A stretch of DNA of 64,000 nt, from the NCBI GenBank assembly GCA_029582165.1, contig CM055870.1, forward strand, positions 1,655,298 to 1,719,297. Reading direction: 5' to 3'. Made by a program: the position numbers and the translations under genes. This DNA is from Portulaca oleracea. Lineage: Eukaryota; Streptophyta; Magnoliopsida; Caryophyllales; Portulacaceae. The notes below the pieces were generated by a model. It saw only the letters and a list, made by a program, of their open reading frames with translations. It made no database searches and was not told where the DNA came from. Each line of letters starts with the position of its first letter. Within the stretch, counting starts at the first letter, position 1. Shown in pieces: positions 21,559 through 31,880 of the stretch.

Positions 21559-22314
21559 ATGTTTACAAAGGAAAATCAACACTTATACTTTTATCTGAAA
21601 TGTTGTGTTGCACATTTCTATGCAAAGCTTTATGTTCCCCCACACCAAAGTATGCTTGGAAACAGAGCAGCAAACCCGGAGGGCGAATCATCCAATAGCA
21701 AACTCGTTTTCTGTGTCATCTGCATGGAAAACAACGCAAACCAACAAATCTTCCAGGGTTTATCCAAGTGTAACCACCTCTTCTGCATCGACTGCATGAT
21801 CCAATACATTACGTCAAAAATCAACGACAAGATCGTCCCAGTCGAATGCCCCGACCCGAACTGCCACCGGGCAATCGAGCCTAAAGATTGCGGGCCCGTT
21901 CTGCCCGAGGAGTTGTTCGGGCGGTGGGAGATGGCTTTGTTAGAAGCATCCATTACGGGGTTCCAGAAGTTCTACTGCCCGTTCAAAGACTGCTCCGCTT
22001 TGATGGTGGCCGACGGCAAAGAAGAGGTGACGCAATCGGAGTGCCCACACTGCCGGCGGATGTTCTGTGCGAAGTGTCATGTCGGGTGGCATGCGGGGGT
22101 CACGTGCAGGGAGTTCCAGAGACTGGGGAAGGATGAGAGGACGTGGGAGGATCTAATGTTGAGGAAGCTGGCTAAAGATAACCAGTGGAGAAGGTGTTCC
22201 AAGTGTATGTATTATGTGGAGAAGAATGAGGGTTGTCTTCATATGACCTGCAGGTGTCGGTATGAGTTTTGCTACAGGTGTGGAGGACAGTGGAGTGACG
22301 CCCACTCTTGTTAA
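21559..22314 (+). CDS. Unit B: RBR-type E3 ubiquitin ligase, near-identical copy
   Basis: This open frame of 251 residues differs from the unit A copy at few positions, so the duplication is recent. RING1, IBR and RING2 ligands are all kept; the expected catalytic cysteine is C226 (GCLHM) with H228. Differences cluster near the C-terminus, for example RCR for RCG just after the catalytic loop and GGQWSDAHSC for GAQWSNTHTC, and in the first 40 residues. The upstream in-frame sequence again ends soon, so the N-terminus is uncertain. Plant RBR proteins transfer ubiquitin to substrates; none can be inferred here. Confidence 0.75.
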   Translation: MFTKENQHLYFYLKCCVAHFYAKLYVPPHQSMLGNRAANPEGESSNSKLVFCVICMENNANQQIFQGLSKCNHLFCIDCMIQYITSKINDKIVPVECPDPNCHRAIEPKDCGPVLPEELFGRWEMALLEASITGFQKFYCPFKDCSALMVADGKEEVTQSECPHCRRMFCAKCHVGWHAGVTCREFQRLGKDERTWEDLMLRKLAKDNQWRRCSKCMYYVEKNEGCLHMTCRCRYEFCYRCGGQWSDAHSC

Positions 22315-22608
22315 AGTTTTCTTTGTTAAAGATTTGATGGAGTAACACAATTATGAGTTTCAATGGGATACTTAAACTTATCTCATCTTGTATAACGGGG
22401 TGTGCTTATTTGTTCCTCTCTAATGGGGACTCATCAAAGCTTTAGTGTGTGTGTTTTTATTTTAATTATTCAAAGTCTAAATTTAGTTATTCCAACTCTA
22501 CATTTTTCATTGCAATAGCGGCTTAAACAACATGCGCCGAAAATGAATGCTTGCTCCACTAAACCATCATCATGCAAGACCATTAACTCGCTAGGATTAT
22601 TTTAAGTA

Positions 22609-22712
22609 CACTATTGTCCAATACCCTCAAAGTTCAGTATATTATTATCTAAAAAAAAACAAAACATTATTATCAATATTTCCAAAATATAGTGTATTAG
22701 CGTCGAAACACT
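22609..22712. mobile_element. Partial MITE of the TACTGAACTT family
   Basis: This fragment matches one arm of the 8309-8602 element (ATTGTCCAATACC, AAGTTCAGTATATTA) and is followed by a short inverted remainder ending GCGTCGAAACA. Confidence 0.5.
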
Positions 22713-23394
22713 CCTTTATTTATAATGTCCACATTACCATTATTCACTAACTTTATAAAGTAAATTACGTACAAGGCTATTTTATGAAGCTATATCATTA
22801 TAAATAATTTCAATCTTTCACAGGGAAAATTCTCAACTCTCATATGGGAAATGCTTTCCATAAATCATTGGAAAATTCTAAATCTCATTCAAAAACTTTC
22901 TCTTCTTCTCCCATAAAAAAAAAAAAATCTCATCTTTATTTTACAATCAAATATTTTAAAAAAAATTAGTCTACTTAAAAATTTGAGATCAACTTTCCAA
23001 ATAATACAAAGTTAGTTATCATATTGATGAACACAATTTTTTACATTCCAATTAATTAATACAACGTTAGTACGTTGTCATATTCACTAACATATTTTTT
23101 ATTTCATCCAAAATACTTAAATAAGCACAATCAAGCAAAGCTGAACCTCCCAAAAAGCTTGAACTCGCGCATTCAGCCATTCAAACCAAATTCCAAACTA
23201 AGAAAACAAAGAGCCAAACTTTACTAAAACCAAGCAGTGGTTAAACTATGAGTCTATGACCAAGTGGGCTTGAATATTTTACAACCGTTACATTGTTACA
23301 CAGTCTTATACTATTCGTACCAAGCTCAAATTATTAAAGTTATCCTTATATATATATAGCCATAGACCATAGTAGAGCCCTAGAATTTACTGAT
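22713..23394. other. Intergenic, no feature seen
   Basis: AT-rich DNA with no supported gene. It includes the 3' flank of the minus-strand gene at 23395. Confidence 0.4.
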
Positions 23395-23901
23395 TTATCT
23401 CAGGCGGTGGGTAACCGGAAGGGTACCGGCGCGTAAGCTACGAAAATAGACACGAGGGTCAGCCTCAAACTCGGATCTCATAATCTTGGACTGACCCAAA
23501 GTCCCCGGCGCCGTCATCATGTGCCGTCGCCGGCGGCGGCGGCAGCAGCAGCACAACTTGCCACACAGACACCGACAGATCCTCCAGCACGTGAACAACA
23601 GCCACGTGAGGAGGGGGACGACGCAGCAGTAGAGGAGGACCAGGAGAAACAGTACGGCGGCGACGGCGATCACGTACGGAGCGGCGGCGTTCAGCCACTT
23701 CGGCCGGGTTTCAGGAGGGAAGGCGCGGTTGAGGTTGTCTAGGAGGGACAGAAAGAGGTTGTAGACGGCGACAGCCCACTCTTTCAGGTGGACAACGATG
23801 GTTTGTAGCAGCAGGTTGATGTCTGGAGGCGATTGTGACGGCGGTTCGGAGATGAACAGGAAGCGATTCAGCTTGATCAGATTGAAGTAGGAGGTTTCCA
23901 T
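23395..23901 (-). CDS. Short LNRFLF membrane protein, divergent relative of the cluster
   Basis: This single exon encodes 168 residues from METSYF. Residues 10-16 are KLNRFLF, then a proline-rich stretch, and 28-54 (INLLLQTIVVHLKEW to LFLSLL) line up with the SILERL..MFLSLF segment of J1 and units A and B. A hydrophobic region follows (about 75-105), then a cysteine cluster (residues 106-120) and six consecutive arginines (121-126), which suggest possible acylation and a positive-inside cytosolic face. The tail MMTAPGT..FEADPRVYFRSLR is unlike J1. An upstream in-frame ATG at 23985 would add 28 residues; I prefer 23901 because the homologous motif begins near it. The function is unknown. Confidence 0.65.
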   Translation of the reverse strand: METSYFNLIKLNRFLFISEPPSQSPPDINLLLQTIVVHLKEWAVAVYNLFLSLLDNLNRAFPPETRPKWLNAAAPYVIAVAAVLFLLVLLYCCVVPLLTWLLFTCWRICRCLCGKLCCCCRRRRRRHMMTAPGTLGQSKIMRSEFEADPRVYFRSLRAGTLPVTHRLR

Positions 23902-24191
23902 GTTTCTTTGATCTTTGTCTCTCTGGATTTTAGGAGGGAAGGATAACGAATAAAAACTACGAAAGTTATGAGTCTTCGGCAACACACACGACTCACTTTA
24001 TTAGGTTTCTTGTCTCAACTCTTTAGGGATAAAAAAAAATAGGAAAATTGGAAAAAAATTCAAACTTTAGGTACCGAAAAAATAATTTGAATTTATAATT
24101 TGATTATGGATGAGCTAAACTTTAATGTCTACTATTTTTAGCATTCATCCCATAAGTTAACTCATTTGAAAAACGACGTGCGGTGGCTATA

Positions 24192-24740
24192 TGTTGGGGA
24201 AAAATAGCAAGTAACAGTGGAAGCAAAATAATAAATTAAGATGACGGAAATTACGACAAAATTCAGGCACCAAACATAAGTGATGAGACAACACCAAGTT
24301 TACGTGGGAAACCAAAGAACTCGGAGAAAAACTCACGGACACCGACAGCTAGAAAAACGATCCACTATGAAAAAGGAGGAGTACAACCCGATCACTATCA
24401 CGGGGTGTTGATGCGATCAACAACAGAGGAGATTACAATATAAATCTCTCTCACACTCATTACTATCTCTCGGGATAAATTGCGAAAATATTGGTGAGAC
24501 AGTTTCTCTCTCAATATTTTCTCCCTCTCTGACTATCTGTCACTCAACCGTTCACTGTTCGCCGTGAAATAAAGTCGAGAAACTGAACCCTATTTTTAGG
24601 GTGGTTAGGAAAAAGAAATAGAGTCATATTACTAACAACAAGTAGTATCTGACTTGAATAAGGAATTAGAATTAGATTAAAACTGTATCCTCTGCCGATT
24701 CTTCTCAGATTGAGGATCCAATGGGCCACAAAACCCAACA
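24192..24740. mobile_element. Solo LTR with perfect 5-bp target duplication
   Basis: The sequence begins TGTTGGG and ends CCCAACA, the canonical TG..CA inverted ends of an LTR. CTATA flanks it exactly on both sides (24187-24191, 24741-24745). At 549 bp with no internal domain, it is a solo LTR left by recombination between the two LTRs of a full element. The superfamily is not determined. Confidence 0.85.
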
Positions 24741-24745
24741 CTATA

Positions 24746-25857
24746 TTATACGTAGAATTTTTTGTAACTCAAAAAGATGGTAATTAAACATATGTTTCGT
24801 ATGTAATATGGTCACCACCACGTTCTTTTCGGATGAGTTTAACTAAGTGGTAGATGCTAAAAATAATAAAGGTTAAAGTTCAACTCATTCATAACAAAAT
24901 TGCAAGTTTTGGATTATTTTTTTCCAATACCCCAAATATTTGATTTTTTTTTTCCAATTCCCCTAAAATATATATTATTATATCAAATTTAATGAACAGT
25001 ATAGTTGAATTCCACAACAGTACGTAATACAGTATAATGTATATAAAATTATATCTTCTATCATTTTTCAAATTTTGTAAAAGAAATGTGTAAAATGTAT
25101 ATATTTAATGGATGATGTTAATTTGGTTTAAATGTCATTTGAGACAAAAGCTTTGTCAAGGGGAAATCCAGATGTTATTTCCAGGATTTGAATATGTATG
25201 CAATTAGCATTGTATCCCTACACTTTTAAATGATTTTGTTGTTGTTGTTATTGTTATGAGTAGTAATTAATTAATTCTAAAGTATCATTTAATTTGTTTA
25301 ATTAGAGAAGATTGACAATTGTGACTATGATATGATTATATATTAGCAACTTTTCTTTATTTATGTGCATGCTATTTAGTTACTATTTTTTTACCTACTT
25401 GGCAACTTGTATGTTTAATTGACAATAATTATGAAAAGAATAATCGTTTTGATACAGTGGGTGAGTGAGTGAGCTCTCCAATAAGTGGACAATCGACCTA
25501 ATGTAATTGAGTGATTAGTTGGGGTCTTCTTATTAAAGAAAATTGCATCACTATGTAGCATGTACATATTAGACAGTAGTGCTCCCTAGAAATATGCCTT
25601 CGCCAGGGCTTCAGATTTGGGCGGGATACAATATTAAGTTTGTGTGGTATAAATAAATCAAGGATGAAACACAAAAATACAACCTTGGCAAGAGTCGAAC
25701 CTAGAACCTTAACAATAACCAGTTAAGGCTTTACCAATTTAGCCAATAAAGAAATCTGTTTGAGACTTTGGCTTCATAGTATTAATTTTCAAAAGTTCAG
25801 GGGGGCAATGGCCCCTCCTTGCCTTGCCCATGCTCCGTCTCTGGGTAAATGTGAAAA
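24746..25857. other. Intergenic, no gene supported
   Basis: AT-rich DNA with short open frames that have no recognisable domain. Confidence 0.4.
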
Positions 25858-25981
25858 AGTTGATTGTGGTGGGTTGTGAATTGTGATAAATTGTGGTAGA
25901 TTGGCATGTTGTGGTCGATTGTGGCAAAGTGCGATGAGTTGTGATACCGCAGCCAGCCAATTGTATAAAAAAAACAAGGCC
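25858..25981. mobile_element. Partial Tourist-like MITE, family T2
   Basis: GTGGTGGGTTGTG-rich sequence ends with GTATAAAAAAAACAAGGCC, a T2-type right end. No left end was recognised. Confidence 0.45.
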
Positions 25982-26179
25982 TAAATTTCTATCATAGTAC
26001 TAGCAATGTCAAGCTTTCCCCTTTTGCTTTGGAAAAAGAACAAAAGTAATGCTTAGTGAGTAAGCAATATGTGAAGACAAAGGCCATATGGATAGCATTG
26101 CCGCAACAACGACAAAGACAGACTTCATTATAGTCTCACTGATCCAAATGTTGGTAATTTTCCTTCATATGCAAAATAT

Positions 26180-26760
26180 TTGTGGAACCATTTCAACCAA
26201 AAGCTTAAGCTGATGGTTGTAGCCTTAAGAATGGTTTTATACTCTAACACATCCCCTCAGGCGAATGCCCTTTGGGCTTGAAGCGTGGATGATGCAAAGA
26301 TCCTTTTTACCTTGCGCAAATGCACATGGAGGGTGCTGAGATTCTAACCAGAGACCTCTTGCACAGATCCGGCTCTGATACCATGTGAAACCATTTCAAC
26401 CAAAAACTTAAACACCCCCCATATTCATTTACGCAAGGTGAAAAGGGCCTTTGTAACATCCACGCTTCAAGCCCAAAGGGCATCCGCGTGAGGAGGCGTG
26501 TTAGAGTGTAAAACCATTCTTGGGGCTTAAAACATTAACTTAAACTTTTTGTTGAGATTGTCTCACATAAGATCGTGTTCTGACTAATAAACAAGAGGTT
26601 TAGGTTCAATCTCAAGACTCGTGTTGTGCAAGGTAAAAAAAGATTAAAGATCCACGCTTTAAGCCCAAAGGGCATTCGCGTTAGGGGGCGTGTTAGAGTA
26701 TAAAACTATTCTTGAGGCTTCAACCATAAGTTTAAACTTTTGGTTGAGATAGTTCGACAA
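26180..26760. repeat. Dispersed repeat, inverted and direct partial copies
   Basis: Blocks containing GGTTTTATACTCTAACAC, AGGCGAATGCCCTTTGGGCT and GGCTCTGATACCATGTGAAA occur here in both orientations (about 26180-26410, then inverted at about 26450-26590 and 26640-26760). Related blocks are at 28540-28765 and 63290-63425. No coding capacity is seen. The class is unknown. Confidence 0.55.
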
Positions 26761-27120
26761 TATATAAATGGATAACATAACTATAGTCCAATATTTTAAT
26801 AATTTGATTTATTATGATGTAATTGTACAATCCGATTTACTAGAATTTAAATATACTACGAGTCACTTTTCCTAGAATTTAAATTCAGTAGAAAGGAATT
26901 TTCATTGTGGAAAAAGGGGATTCTCAAAACAGTGCTAAATCATGATGGTCCGCATTAGCGCATTATGTGCTTTGTTTCCATTGGGCATTAGCTACTTTAA
27001 TTACAGCTACTTTAGTTTTATGAGCTGATTATGGGCCATGTTTAGGAGTTGATTAAAGACTGAAACAACTAATAAGAGATGAGGCTTACGTCACTATCCG
27101 GGTGATTGCTGACGCAATAA

Positions 27121-27409
27121 GGGCATATATTCTTTTATGCGGTGTGGTGCGGTGTAGTACCATAACTCATCATACCGCTCAATATTCTTCTACATTTTAA
27201 CATTTTATCACAATTATTGTCAGTATATATATACTCATTTTTCTCTTTTATTTTTCACATTTTCTCTCTTCATCTACCATACCTAATCACCAACTATGTT
27301 TTCCATAATTTCATCATATCATTTCACATCTTACCACATTTTCTACAATTTCACTACATCACAACGTACCATTTTCATATTTTACATGTCACACAAAAGA
27401 ACTCAACCT
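27121..27409. mobile_element. Degenerate Tourist-like MITE, family T2
   Basis: The left end TATTCTTTTATGCGGTGTGG and right end ACACAAAAGAACTCAACC are degenerate inverted repeats. Confidence 0.45.
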
Positions 27410-27962
27410 AAGATTTTATTGATCTAGCTCATTACCTCATTTAGACCATATCAGAAATCTAACCCCTTTCATGACTACTCAACCCATATAATTATGTAAC
27501 AGATTATCTAAATGTCCCAACGAAGGTGGGATTTTTCCAACGTCAATATCATAATAATTAAAGGCATGTTCCAACCCCATCAAAAGTCTTTGTTCTCCTT
27601 TGAAAATCTTTAATTCCCCTTTTATTTTGCCTGCCCACTAACCCCCACTGTACCCCACCCAAAAAAAAAAAAAAAAAAGGAGCTAAGCTTCACAACATGT
27701 ACGGACTGTACGGACTTCAATCCATAACTTGAGAGCCATGAGAAGTTGAAGAAGTTACTGCCTCGGTAGCTGGATACTCTCATCCTGATTGCTCAAATTA
27801 TATTTTGTTTAAATTTATTTCTATAATCATGTACAAAGTAATTTGTTCTCCGTGATTTATTACTTTGGGAATTATAGTAATTGACTACAAGCAAGTAAAG
27901 ATATGTTTAAGCGTTCTATAGGATTCATAGCTATATATGTACAATACTGGTTATTTAACTTA

Positions 27963-28161
27963 GGCACCGTTCTTTTGTGCGTTGTGTTTGCGTTGCGATA
28001 AGTTGCGTTTGGGTTGCGTTCGGTTGCGGTAAGAATTAATAAAAAGGTGAGTAGATGTGAATAGTAGATTGTGATAAGTTGCGTTCTCTTGCGTTTGTCA
28101 TGCGTTAGGTTTTATTGATTTTGCGTTGCGTTGGTGCGTTAACGCACAAAAGAACGGGGCC
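27963..28161. mobile_element. Tourist-like MITE, family T1, best-preserved copy
   Basis: The ends GGCACCGTTCTTTTGTGCGT and ACGCACAAAAGAACGGGGCC are near-perfect inverted repeats, flanked by TTA at 27960-27962 and 28162-28164. Confidence 0.75.
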
Positions 28162-28539
28162 TTAATTTGATACAAAAGGGTAAAAAGTTTTTCCAAACAA
28201 CTTATTCAGCAAGCATTTGATCAGTTATTTGAGTAGGTGATAAATTGAACTTGTGTTGGTTTGAAAATCCCTCCAATAATTAATGTCCTATAGAAAGAAA
28301 AAGCAAAACTTTCAGAATAAAATTAAACAATTAAATAAAATCTCATAGATTAACTGTGGAAACTGTCTCAACGTAAATTATGGTATTGTTAGAGGTAAGA
28401 AACTACATCTAAATCGGTAAAATCTCCCAAAAGCTCATGAAGAAAAGGACACATAGTGATCGAGAACTAATGTGGCAAATACATTATTAAAATTAGGGTT
28501 GTTAAAAATTGTCCGACTCAAATACGTGGTTCAGTTTTG

Positions 28540-28765
28540 TGGAACCAACTTAACCAAAAGCTTAAGCTGATGGTTGAAGCCCAGGAATGGTTTTATAGTC
28601 TAACACACGAATGCCTTTTAGGCTTGAAGTGTGAATGCTGCAAAAAAATCGAATCGAAACTGAGACCTCTTGTTTATCAAATTGACTCTGATACCATGTG
28701 AAACCAACTGAACCAAAAGTTTAAACTGATAATTGAAGTTTAGGAATGGTTTTATAGTCTAACAA
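28540..28765. repeat. Dispersed repeat related to 26180-26760
   Basis: It contains AACCAAAAGCTTAAGCTGAT, GGTTTTATAGTCTAACAC and a TCTGATACCATGTGAAACCA block, then a second shorter copy. Confidence 0.5.
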
Positions 28766-29084
28766 GTTTGACATAAAAAAATTAAAAAATTAAAAAAAAC
28801 CGGATACAATCACAGATTCTTCGTCTAAATTTGATCTTCGACTGTTTTGATCGAAAATTTGGACACAATATTTTTTTTTTTTATTGATCAAACCTAATAT
28901 TGAGGTGAATATAGACTTGTATGAATTATACGACACGAAAAACACGGCGGAAAATTGGGCATCAAACTTTCACTTTTCATATGATGGCCCACTCTTCCAT
29001 ATTGAAAATGACCGGACCCCGAAATTTTGTCAAGGGATGACAAAGAGGGGTGATTAAAGAAATGAGCTTGACACAAGTTATATA

Positions 29085-29350
29085 ATTGCCATGATAACCA
29101 TCTTGATTCAAGATAGTTCTTAATCATTTTGAATTGTTTATATTCCACATTTTTGTAAGTTTTATTAATATTTTTCTTAATAATTATATATATTTATCAA
29201 TTATAATAATATAATACTTATTAGCTAGGATTAGTAATTGTAGTAATCCTGAAAATAATGAAACATACCTTTAGAATGATTTAAATACGCTTACATTTTA
29301 CTTTATTAGTGATTTTGAAGAAATGTAAGATGATTAAGAGTCATCTTATC
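29085..29350. repeat. AT-rich dispersed repeat, copy 5
   Basis: Same family as 12625-12862, starting at ATAACCATCTTGATTCAAGA, with an internal deletion. Confidence 0.55.
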
Positions 29351-29565
29351 TCAAAATGTTTATATTTTCGATAATTGATATATGACGAGGGTAGCATTCT
29401 AGGTGTGAATTGAACTTTACCTTTTGGACAAACAAGCTTTATTCAAAGTGTTGTACTCGTGCTTTCCCACACAACTAAGCAAACATTTTCCATTCCCATC
29501 TAATTTCTGTTTTAACCCTTCAATTCCCAAAATCCCAAAAGCATTCACTTGAGAATTAACCACAT

Positions 29566-30516
29566 ATGAGAGCCATGGGATCAGGTAAAAGAAGTTGCTG
29601 TTGCTCAAGCAATTACCCTCACCACATTGACATTTACAGTGAAACCCTGGTTCTATTCATCTTAATCATCTCTCTATTTTCTTTCATAATACCTTACAAC
29701 CCATCGATTATCACCAAAGAAGATGATGATCCAAATGAAAGCGGCCAAAAAGCCGGGATCTTTGCAGCTGGGATCGTGACTATATCCTGTTGCTTTTTGT
29801 GGGTGTTTGTTTCTGAGGTGGTTCTTGTGTTCAAACCATCATTAGCTTTCCCCTACGACAACGACAACAAACAACAAGAAGAGGAGGAAAAAGATGGAGA
29901 ATTTTACACACTGAGTTTTGATGGGTGTGACAAACCCCAGTTCAATAAAGGAGGAGCAGGGTGCATAATCAGAGACAGCAAAGGGGACCTAGTCATAGCA
30001 GAGGCTTACAATCTGGACCACCTCTACCCAGGTTGTAACGTCGCCATAGCAGAAGCAATCGCGCTATGGAATGGCCTAAGACTCGCCATGATCAACAACA
30101 TCAAACTCAGTCTCATCCAAGGAGACAGCGAACAAGTGATTGCGCTAGCCCGAGGACAAAGAATAAGGCCAGGGAAGGATCAGTTAGGTTTACTAGGATT
30201 CATCATCAACGATATTCGAGAAGCGCTCCAAGAGCCATCCATTCTTCCTGATATGGAAGTAGTAGGACAACCATTTCGGCTTCATGGGAATATCAAACTA
30301 GCTTGGATACCGAGGGATGCTAATATGGTAGCAGATAAACTGGCCAAAATGGGTTCTAAACTTAAATCCCAAGAGTTGAGGTGTTTGTACAAGAGGTATA
30401 CAAGTTATGAAGATCTGCCTGATCAGATTGGTGAGTTGATCAAGGAAGATAAAATGACTTGGTATTGGAATCTGTTTATGTCATTTTCTAACAGGTGGTC
30501 TACATTTATACTGTAG
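29566..30516 (+). CDS. Membrane-anchored RNase H-like protein
   Basis: This single exon encodes 316 residues. Two hydrophobic segments (about 27-44 and 63-90) precede an acidic linker (104-112). Residues 113-262 form a plant-type RNase H-like (RVT_3) domain: FDGCDKP with D119, AIAEAIALWNGL with E163, QGDSEQVI with D187, and PRDANMVADKLAK with D257. These are the four acidic residues expected for RNase H catalysis, so the domain is not obviously dead. A C-terminal tail of about 55 residues follows. A start at residue 4 (MGSGKRS) is also possible. RNase H-like domains occur in plant retroelement-derived and host proteins; fusion to N-terminal membrane helices is unusual to my knowledge. The substrate and compartment are unknown. 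Confidence 0.7.
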   Translation: MRAMGSGKRSCCCSSNYPHHIDIYSETLVLFILIISLFSFIIPYNPSIITKEDDDPNESGQKAGIFAAGIVTISCCFLWVFVSEVVLVFKPSLAFPYDNDNKQQEEEEKDGEFYTLSFDGCDKPQFNKGGAGCIIRDSKGDLVIAEAYNLDHLYPGCNVAIAEAIALWNGLRLAMINNIKLSLIQGDSEQVIALARGQRIRPGKDQLGLLGFIINDIREALQEPSILPDMEVVGQPFRLHGNIKLAWIPRDANMVADKLAKMGSKLKSQELRCLYKRYTSYEDLPDQIGELIKEDKMTWYWNLFMSFSNRWSTFIL

Positions 30517-31376
30517 TGATGCACCAGGCTTTGTAGCGGAAGTTTTATGGTATTCGCTTGATCTGGATATAATCAGAACAGTTAATTTCAGTGCTAAAAT
30601 ATGATTTCCCTTTATATCTAGTAATAGTAATGGAAGTAATGTTTACTCTACAGTCTACACATATATTCACAGTATTTTAATATATAGTTACTTACATTTA
30701 TGGTGACCAAAACTGTTGACATGTGCTTTGAGATGCTTAACCATCATCAAACAAAAGAATAGAAACTTTTGCAAGTTTTAAATTTAGCAAGAAATTATTA
30801 GTTTTATACTTTCAATATTGGGAAAACAGTCGCAAGTGTCACATGTATTTTTAGATCCACATATATAACTATATCAATAGTAATTGCATAGGGCGACGTA
30901 TTTTTGTATGGTACCATATCGTACCTATCAATATTTATTATATTAAACTCAAGTTATCACATATTATCATATCATATCACATTTTACAATAGTAACTTTT
31001 TCTTTTCTCACTTTTCTATTTCCTTATTTATCCCATCAATAATTCTTACTACAATTTATGACACCATATCACATCATATAACACCGTCCATATTTTTATT
31101 ATACCATACCATTACCATATACTTTATGTAATGCAGAAAATAACAGATCTAAAAAAATAATTTATTCTTGAAAAAAATAATAATAATACCAATATAATTT
31201 CCCTTGTGGACAAACCCACCGCCGCCGAGTCCTAGCAAGTTGGTAGGCACACAAATCAACATCACCAACCAATTCATCTCCCTTCTCTCTCTCTCTCATT
31301 TCATCTCTTTTTAAGAATTTAAGATTAAGATAACAAAAATACACCACCACCCAAATAATTCCGCAGCCACCCAACC
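30517..31376. other. Intergenic with possible degenerate T2 MITE
   Basis: At about 30895-31135 there is ACCATATC-rich sequence resembling T2 interiors, with degenerate ends. A CT-rich run (31282-31300) lies in the likely 5' leader of the next gene. Confidence 0.35.
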
Positions 31377-31880
31377 ATGGCAGCCACCACCGACATTTGC
31401 GACGCCAACTCCAGCCTCCTCAAAACAGGGGACCTCCGTGTTCTACTCCCCCTTTTCCAATCCTACGGCAAGCGCCGGGCCTTCCACGGTCCCGTCGTCA
31501 CCGTCAAGGTCTTCGAGGACAACGTCATCGTCAGGAACCTTCTGGAAGCCGTCGACAAGACCTACCAAGGCAAGGTCCTCGTCGTCGATGGCGGAGGCAG
31601 CCGGAGATGCGCCCTGATGGGCGGTAACTTGGCCCAGCTGGCCCAGGACAACGGCTGGGCCGGGGTGGTTGTCAACGGCTGCGTCAGGGATGTCGACGAG
31701 ATTAACGACTGTGATATCGGGGTATGGGCCCTCGGCCCAAACCCGGTCAAGTCCGAGAAGAAGGGGGCAGGTGAGACGCACGTGACTGTTCATTTTGCTG
31801 GTGCTGTGATCAACGATGGAGATTGGCTCTGGGCTGACAGTGATGGCATTTTGGTCTCCCGTTCAAAGCTCTCTACTTAG
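31377..31880 (+). CDS. RraA-like protein, putative 4-hydroxy-4-methyl-2-oxoglutarate aldolase
   Basis: This single exon encodes 167 residues, the usual length of plant RraA-like proteins. The fold's motifs are present: VVDGGGSRRCALMGGNLA (70-86), where the GGNL region binds substrate, and GWAGVVVNGCVRDVDEI (93-109), where R104 and D105 match the arginine and metal-binding aspartate of the HMG/CHA aldolase family. The family includes class II pyruvate aldolases that split 4-hydroxy-4-methyl-2-oxoglutarate, and bacterial RraA, which inhibits RNase E. In plants the aldolase annotation is by homology. There is no clear targeting peptide. The CDS is GC-rich compared with its surroundings. It converges on NOP14, whose stop is about 700 bp downstream on the other strand. 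Confidence 0.85.
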   Translation: MAATTDICDANSSLLKTGDLRVLLPLFQSYGKRRAFHGPVVTVKVFEDNVIVRNLLEAVDKTYQGKVLVVDGGGSRRCALMGGNLAQLAQDNGWAGVVVNGCVRDVDEINDCDIGVWALGPNPVKSEKKGAGETHVTVHFAGAVINDGDWLWADSDGILVSRSKLST

